Of a DNA stretch of 17,594 bases, positions 13,897 to 17,594 are shown in pieces (positions within the stretch are counted from its first letter, which is position 1; the number at the start of each line of letters is the position of its first letter). Under the pieces are notes generated by a model, which saw only the letters and a list, made by a program, of their open reading frames with translations, did not search any database and was not told where the DNA came from. The position numbers and the translations under genes are program-made. Origin of the DNA: JBIOHJ01 sp044448905 (GTDB taxonomy: Bacteria > Bacteroidota > Bacteroidia > AKYH767-A > OLB10); contig JBIOHJ010000068.1 of assembly GCA_044448905.1 (NCBI GenBank), forward strand, positions 1-17,594, given 5' to 3'.

Positions 13897-14349
13897 TTAA
13901 GCCTTATTCATTCTCTGGAACCAGATAAAAGAAACTACTACCCCCGAAACAACTCCTTCAAGAAATGTAACTAATGAAGCCGACAATGGATTCAGATATG
14001 CTCCGAAAAGCTGCGTTTCTTTTATATGCTGCATCAGGGTTACATCTGCATAAGAGAGATTAAAGAATATGAAAGCAGAAAATCCTGCAGAGATAACTAT
14101 AGACGTAAACACTCCGTACATGAGCACTGTTAGTAAATCTTCACCTCCTTTATCAATATAAATTTCTTTTTTTACAATGTGCTTTATTGCGAAAAGCATA
14201 ACCAATACATTAAAAAACCGCAACTCTACAATTTCGCTCCACCCGATTAATTTAATAATCATGAAATAGGCAATAAGCACAAGTATTGCTATTGCCGATG
14301 TTTTATAAATTGTTAAAAGGATTTCTCTTGAAATAATTTTAGTTGCCAT
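13897..14349 (-). CDS. Small four-helix membrane protein of unknown function
   Basis: A 150-residue inner-membrane protein. I chose ATG 14349; the in-frame TTG at 14376 would add nine residues with no support. Predicted helices are at about 15-34, 45-60 (with HIVKKE at its end), 73-99 and 117-143. A short basic/acidic loop (KKEIYIDKGGED) lies between helices 2 and 3. The last helix reads FLEGVVSGVVVSFIWF and ends with a basic tail. The layout resembles the four-helix DUF4199 proteins common in Bacteroidota, but I could not confirm the family from motifs. There are no catalytic residues. It sits 60 bases upstream of nothing on its own strand except the dioxygenase-family gene, which would be transcribed first, so the two may share a transcript. 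Confidence 0.7.
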   Translation of the reverse strand: MATKIISREILLTIYKTSAIAILVLIAYFMIIKLIGWSEIVELRFFNVLVMLFAIKHIVKKEIYIDKGGEDLLTVLMYGVFTSIVISAGFSAFIFFNLSYADVTLMQHIKETQLFGAYLNPLSASLVTFLEGVVSGVVVSFIWFQRMNKA

Positions 14350-14409
14350 GATGACTTGGTTTAAAAAGATAACCAAATTTAATTCATCTAAAGCAGAAAA
14401 GCAAATTTT

Positions 14410-15393
14410 CTATGCCTTTATTTTTGGCTTGCCCCAGCTTTCTAATTCTTCTTTACTCCACAACCCGGGATAAAAAATTCTGCGCTGGTGTTTTGGCGGT
14501 AAATATTTTTGCCAATTGGTTCCGCCAGTTGCAGCTACATCACCCGAATCTTTTTGAAGATAACGCGAAGCCGATTTCATATGTACCATGGGCCAGTTTA
14601 CATTTACATTGGCGTCTAACTGGCGGAGGGCTTCAATAACTTTCGGGTTTTGCTGGTCTTCATTACTCAGCGATTTATACTTTGCCCAAATGTTTTTGCT
14701 TTTATACTCGTTTGCAAGGTCAATTAACTTTTGTGAATATTTTTTTTCAAACTGTTTCAGCGTAAGCGTTTTTTTTCCGGAAGCGAGTTCAATAGAACCT
14801 TTTTTCCAGTAAATAAATTCAAACATTTCTTCGATGGAAGAATCCGAATTGAAACGATGCTTTTCTTCTTTATCAACAAGGTTTATCAAATCAGTTGAGC
14901 AAATTTCAATCATCCGGTATTGAGCACTCTGAAATCCGCTTGCCGGAAGCAGTGCCATCCGGAAAAGAAGGAATTGCTGTGGCTCCATTCCGTCAACCAT
15001 TATATCGAACGATTTTGTGAGTGCTTCAAAATAACGGTTCACACGCGTTAAACGTTCAACAAAAAATTCTGCATCCAGTTTTTCTTTCCATCCCATATCA
15101 TGCCCGTCAGGCAAAACATTTCTGCCATTGTTTGCAATCTGTTCCAGTTCGTGCAAACAAAGCCTGAAGTAAAGTTCGGTAACCTGGTGGTAGATGATAA
15201 AAATTAATTCATCCGGAAAATCTGTCCTGGGAGCTTGAAGCGTGAGCAGCTTGTCAACATTGGTGTAATCCCAATAGGTAAGGTAATTTGAAAACAGCAA
15301 ACCATCGAGGTAGGAATTTAAATCCTGCCCCATGGAAGCATACTTTTTTTCTAACTCGTTTACTTTCTTTTCAATTTCAGGATTGAGTGCCAC
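14410..15393 (-). CDS. Tryptophan 2,3-dioxygenase family protein, divergent
   Basis: A cytoplasmic heme protein of the family that opens the indole ring of L-tryptophan to N-formylkynurenine. Core motifs are clear: LTYWDYTNVDKLLTLQ (38-53), the substrate-side His69 in IYHQVTELYFR, Phe141 and Arg145 in QFLLFRMALLPASGFQSAQYR, and the proximal heme ligand His271 in VHMKSASRYL. The usual GTGGSSG loop is altered to ATGGTNW and lies about four residues further from His271 (Thr289 instead of the expected spacing of 14). That insertion borders the substrate pocket, so the substrate may differ. At 327 residues it is longer than bacterial enzymes of about 280-300. Start GTG 15393 follows a candidate -7 box. 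No kynureninase or formamidase gene is nearby. Family call is strong; activity is not proven. Confidence 0.88.
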   Translation of the reverse strand: MALNPEIEKKVNELEKKYASMGQDLNSYLDGLLFSNYLTYWDYTNVDKLLTLQAPRTDFPDELIFIIYHQVTELYFRLCLHELEQIANNGRNVLPDGHDMGWKEKLDAEFFVERLTRVNRYFEALTKSFDIMVDGMEPQQFLLFRMALLPASGFQSAQYRMIEICSTDLINLVDKEEKHRFNSDSSIEEMFEFIYWKKGSIELASGKKTLTLKQFEKKYSQKLIDLANEYKSKNIWAKYKSLSNEDQQNPKVIEALRQLDANVNVNWPMVHMKSASRYLQKDSGDVAATGGTNWQKYLPPKHQRRIFYPGLWSKEELESWGKPKIKA

Positions 15394-15411
15394 AGGTCAG
15401 TTTGAAGGTTG

Positions 15412-15419
15412 CGAAGTAA
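15412..15419 (-). promoter_or_regulatory. Candidate -7 element for the dioxygenase-family gene
   Basis: TTACTTCG followed by CAACCT on the minus strand, 18 bases before the GTG start. It closely resembles the TTACTTTGCAACCT before tRNA-Ser. It has two mismatches to TAnnTTTG and no upstream TTTG is evident. Confidence 0.3.
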
Positions 15420-15435
15420 AAAATTTTGAACTCAT

Positions 15436-16116
15436 TTAGTCCCTTCTGCCCATGTATATCATTATGTAATACATCAAAGTGGCAAGCGAGCCTATTGCAG
15501 CAACAACATACGTCATGGCAGCCCACCAAAGTGCATCTTTTGCCTGCTTATGTTCGAGGCTCGAAGCCACGCGGCTGTTTTCCAGCCAAACCAAAGCCCT
15601 GCGGCTCGCATCAAATTCAACAGGGAGCGTTACAAAACTGAACAGAGTGGTCAGCGAAAATAATACGATTCCAATTAACAATAATTGCGGAAATGTTTGA
15701 AAGAAGATAATTCCGGCAAGTAAAATCCATGTCATCCAGCGCGAACTTATATTTACAACCGGTACCAAAGCCGAACGCAAATTAAGCCATGCATAAGCAT
15801 TGGCATGCTGTACGGCATGGCCACATTCGTGCGCAGCAACTGCAGCTGCGGCAGCATTTCTTCCATGATACACATCACCGCTAAGGTTGACCGTTTTGTT
15901 CATGGGGTTGTAATGATCAGACAACTGCCCTTCGACCGAAATAATTTTTACTTCGGTTATCCCATGGTCACGTAACATTTTCTCGGCAATTTCTTTTCCG
16001 CTCATTCCCGAACTGATGGGTGTTTCGGCATACAGTTTAAACTTGCTCTTTAAACGCATCTGGATGAGCCATCCGGCTAACATCAGTGCTATCATTAATA
16101 AATAAATTCCTGGCAT
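15436..16116 (-). CDS. Zinc membrane metallopeptidase, YugP family
   Basis: A 226-residue membrane-bound zinc peptidase of the YugP type (Zn_peptidase_2). A helix at about 4-20 is followed by a soluble segment with the family's LSDHYNPMNKTVNLS stretch (65-79). The HEXXH zinc site is HECGH at 96-100, with VQH following. Two or three hydrophobic helices follow (about 128-165), and Glu167 in LPVEFDASRRAL is the likely third metal ligand. A final helix lies at about 198-222. The ATG at 16116 is preferred: an in-frame TTG at 16137 falls inside a perfect TAnnTTTG promoter box. Substrates of the family are not established; membrane-protein quality control is a plausible role. It is 42 bases upstream of the dioxygenase-family gene on the same strand and may be co-transcribed with it. 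Confidence 0.93.
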   Translation of the reverse strand: MPGIYLLMIALMLAGWLIQMRLKSKFKLYAETPISSGMSGKEIAEKMLRDHGITEVKIISVEGQLSDHYNPMNKTVNLSGDVYHGRNAAAAAVAAHECGHAVQHANAYAWLNLRSALVPVVNISSRWMTWILLAGIIFFQTFPQLLLIGIVLFSLTTLFSFVTLPVEFDASRRALVWLENSRVASSLEHKQAKDALWWAAMTYVVAAIGSLATLMYYIMIYMGRRD

Positions 16117-16134
16117 TATGTTATAATTTTTCTG

Positions 16135-16142
16135 CAAAGTTA
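16135..16142 (-). promoter_or_regulatory. Candidate -7 element for the YugP-like peptidase
   Basis: TAACTTTG on the minus strand is an exact TAnnTTTG match, 18 bases before the ATG at 16116, and is followed by CAG. It decides the start choice, since the alternative TTG codon lies within it. No TTTG lies at the ideal upstream spacing. Confidence 0.45.
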
Positions 16143-16252
16143 ATACAAAAACAACTGTTTTCGGGTGATAAAAATAGGGTCAGTCCACTCTTCAAGCAAA
16201 TTTCACCTTGCAAAAGATGGATTGAACGGTGTTCAACAAATAATTACAATTT

Positions 16253-17594
16253 TTAATTTTCAAGAAATATTATTTTTTTCCTGGTTTCAGTTCCATTCAC
16301 TTTTATTTTGAGCAAATAAACTCCGGCAATACCGGGTGAAGGAATAACATAGGTTTGAGGACTTACTTTTGATGATTGAGGGTTTTGCTTATAAACTTCG
16401 CGACCGGTAATATCAAACATTGATAATTCAAGTTCGCCATTTAATCTGACATCAGAAATCCGCAATTCGCAATAGTTGCTTGCCGGGTTAGGATAAACTT
16501 CAACATTAAAATTATCAATCGAATAATTTTCAATTCCTAACGGTATGCCGTTAATGTTTATATCGTCAATAAAAATATTGTTGGAAGAATCGTGCGTGTA
16601 AATGAATTTGAATTTTACGTTGGGCTGTCCGCTGAATTGTGGGGATGAGAGGAGCAAAGTTTCAGTTCGCCATTGAGAAGCGATAGGAATAAAATTTCCG
16701 GTAACAATGCCTGCCGTATAAAAAGCATTTCCGGTTTTGATATACCGTAATGACCATGTTAGCCCGCAATTAGAAGTAACATATACTCTCAGATTATCTG
16801 TTCCCGATGTGTCCGTTCCGGCCGAAGCCAGCTTAAAAGTCATTATGGCATTGCCAATGTTGCTGAAATCATAAGCAGGTGTAATAAATATATCGGTGCT
16901 GCCGGATATGTTACCCGAAAAATTATCGAGCTTAACTGATTTTACTCCGCTTACTGATGCATCAGCTGAAATAGCCCACGTAGAACCGCCTGCGGTATTT
17001 TCAACTTCCCAATCTGTTGATGGAAAAATTACTGATTCAAAATTCTCAGTAAAAGGTGCAGTATAATTAGAAACAGCCGGGTATACTTTGATAAAGTTGG
17101 TTTTAGTCAGCGAAACGGTACCCGCAGCATTTGTAACGCTAAGTGTTGCATAATATAACCCTGGGGAATTATATTGTATTACCGGATTTTGCAAACCGGA
17201 TGTGGAAGGAGTTCCTCCCTGGAAACTCCAGCTCCATGAAGTCGCATCGCCATTCCATGAAGCATCATTGAAATTTACATTCGATCCGGTACATACGAAA
17301 TATTTATCGGCATAAAAATCAGAAACCATCATGCAGGGAACCGCAGGTACTCCGTTGGTTCCGGTTGCGATTAAATTGGCTGATGAAATTAAATTAGAAC
17401 GGAATCCGCCAAGTGTTGCATCCATGCGGGTTTTTTGCCCCCATGTAAAAATATTCATACACTCATCATCGGAATAATCCATGTAGTCACTAAACAGATC
17501 GCCATCGGGTGCATTACCGCAGCTAATATGCGGATAAGCAACACAACCATAATTAGGGCCTTGCGAAGTAGGTGTATCAAAAACCTGGTCATCA
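16253..17594 (-). CDS. Secreted M43 (cytophagalysin-like) metalloprotease, C-terminal part, with PKD and T9SS domains
   Basis: The frame is open to the right window edge, so the N-terminus, including the HEXXHXXGH zinc site, lies outside. Visible: 446 residues. The first about 60 residues (DDQVFDTPTSQGPNYGC, then CGNAPDGDLFSDYMDYSDDECMNIFTWGQKTRM in parts) match the end of an M43 catalytic domain, with the Met-turn in DYMDY. A PKD domain follows at about 85-180, with SWSWSFQGGTPSTS and a GLYYATLSVTNAAG strand. A jelly-roll-like or MAM-like domain spans about 183-345, with PFTENFES at its start and IFIDDININGI at its end. The T9SS sorting tail begins at VEVYPNPASNY and ends in a basic strand. 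The protein is thus secreted and probably degrades extracellular protein. The tail contains a 7-bp repeat array. No separate promoter is visible. Confidence 0.92.
   Translation of the reverse strand, partial: DDQVFDTPTSQGPNYGCVAYPHISCGNAPDGDLFSDYMDYSDDECMNIFTWGQKTRMDATLGGFRSNLISSANLIATGTNGVPAVPCMMVSDFYADKYFVCTGSNVNFNDASWNGDATSWSWSFQGGTPSTSGLQNPVIQYNSPGLYYATLSVTNAAGTVSLTKTNFIKVYPAVSNYTAPFTENFESVIFPSTDWEVENTAGGSTWAISADASVSGVKSVKLDNFSGNISGSTDIFITPAYDFSNIGNAIMTFKLASAGTDTSGTDNLRVYVTSNCGLTWSLRYIKTGNAFYTAGIVTGNFIPIASQWRTETLLLSSPQFSGQPNVKFKFIYTHDSSNNIFIDDININGIPLGIENYSIDNFNVEVYPNPASNYCELRISDVRLNGELELSMFDITGREVYKQNPQSSKVSPQTYVIPSPGIAGVYLLKIKVNGTETRKKIIFLEN
16444..16471. repeat. In-frame degenerate 7-bp array in the M43 protease tail
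   Basis: Units ATCTGAC, ATCAGAA, ATCCGCA and ATTCGCA (plus strand) make 28 bases with the ATYYGAA-like pattern. On the coding strand they encode CELRISDVRL within the T9SS sorting domain, between PNPASNY and the ELELSMFDITG strand. Confidence 0.6.

Noticed and set aside
14412..14812. Overlapping plus-strand open frames within the dioxygenase-family gene
   Set aside because: They are antisense to a well-conserved protein and have no start signals or recognisable motifs.
16222..16236. TTGAAC-GGT-GTTCAA inverted repeat after the M43 protease gene as a terminator or operator
   Set aside because: The arms are only six bases, AT-rich, and lack a following T-run. It is too weak to call either way.

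Overview
The window comes from an AT-rich member of the Bacteroidota, probably an environmental Chitinophagales/Sphingobacteriales- or Flavobacteriales-like lineage. The evidence is two secreted proteins with type IX secretion system (T9SS) C-terminal sorting tails, a DUF4476 protein, the sufT-like/DUF2480 pair typical of this phylum, an S46 dipeptidyl-peptidase, weak or absent Shine-Dalgarno sequences, and repeated matches to the Bacteroidota -7 promoter element TAnnTTTG. I see no phage genes, insertion sequence, CRISPR array or rRNA.

Layout. 1-658 (minus): comF, cut by the left edge. 894-3382 (plus): an inner-membrane coiled-coil protein, a secreted DUF4476 protein followed by a clear intrinsic terminator, and a small secreted beta-rich protein. 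3523-4391 (plus): an Fe-S assembly pair (DUF59/SufT-like and DUF2480). 4480-6660 (plus): a secreted S46 dipeptidyl-peptidase whose key residue suggests DPP7-type specificity. 6673-7662 (minus): dusB, convergent with the peptidase. 7700-8647 (plus): a CPBP intramembrane protease, then tRNA-Ser(GGA) at 8696-8782. 8865-11526 (minus): cytoplasmic asparaginase and a secreted seven-repeat beta-propeller protein with a T9SS tail. 11527-12032: repeat-rich DNA with an 11-unit, 21-bp minisatellite. 12033-12809 (minus): tatD, divergent from a family 9 glycosyltransferase at 12909-13883 (plus). 13897-16116 (minus): a small four-helix membrane protein, a divergent tryptophan 2,3-dioxygenase-family protein and a YugP-type membrane zinc peptidase. 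16253-17594 (minus): the C-terminal part of a secreted M43 (cytophagalysin-like) metalloprotease with PKD, jelly-roll-like and T9SS domains, cut by the right edge.

Most genes are housekeeping (DNA uptake, tRNA modification, Fe-S assembly, amino-acid catabolism, envelope maintenance) plus secreted proteolysis: S46 and M43 peptidases outside the inner membrane, asparaginase and the dioxygenase-family protein inside. They do not form one obvious pathway.

The most unusual signal is in the repeats. Short arrays with a 7-bp period, each about four units (28 bp) long, occur at several separate places. Four of them share the family consensus ATYYGAA or its complement. Three lie in frame inside genes (two in the glycosyltransferase, one in the T9SS tail of the M43 protease) and one lies between sufT-like and DUF2480. 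The glycosyltransferase also carries a different 7-bp array (TGATACT x4) in its promoter. Because 7 is not a multiple of 3, gain or loss of one coding unit would shift the frame, so this surface-sugar transferase is a candidate phase-variable locus. The 21-bp minisatellite (3 x 7) and a palindromic in-frame insertion in the other T9SS protein add to the picture of small repeats spreading through coding and non-coding DNA. I found no convincing wholly new multi-gene system.
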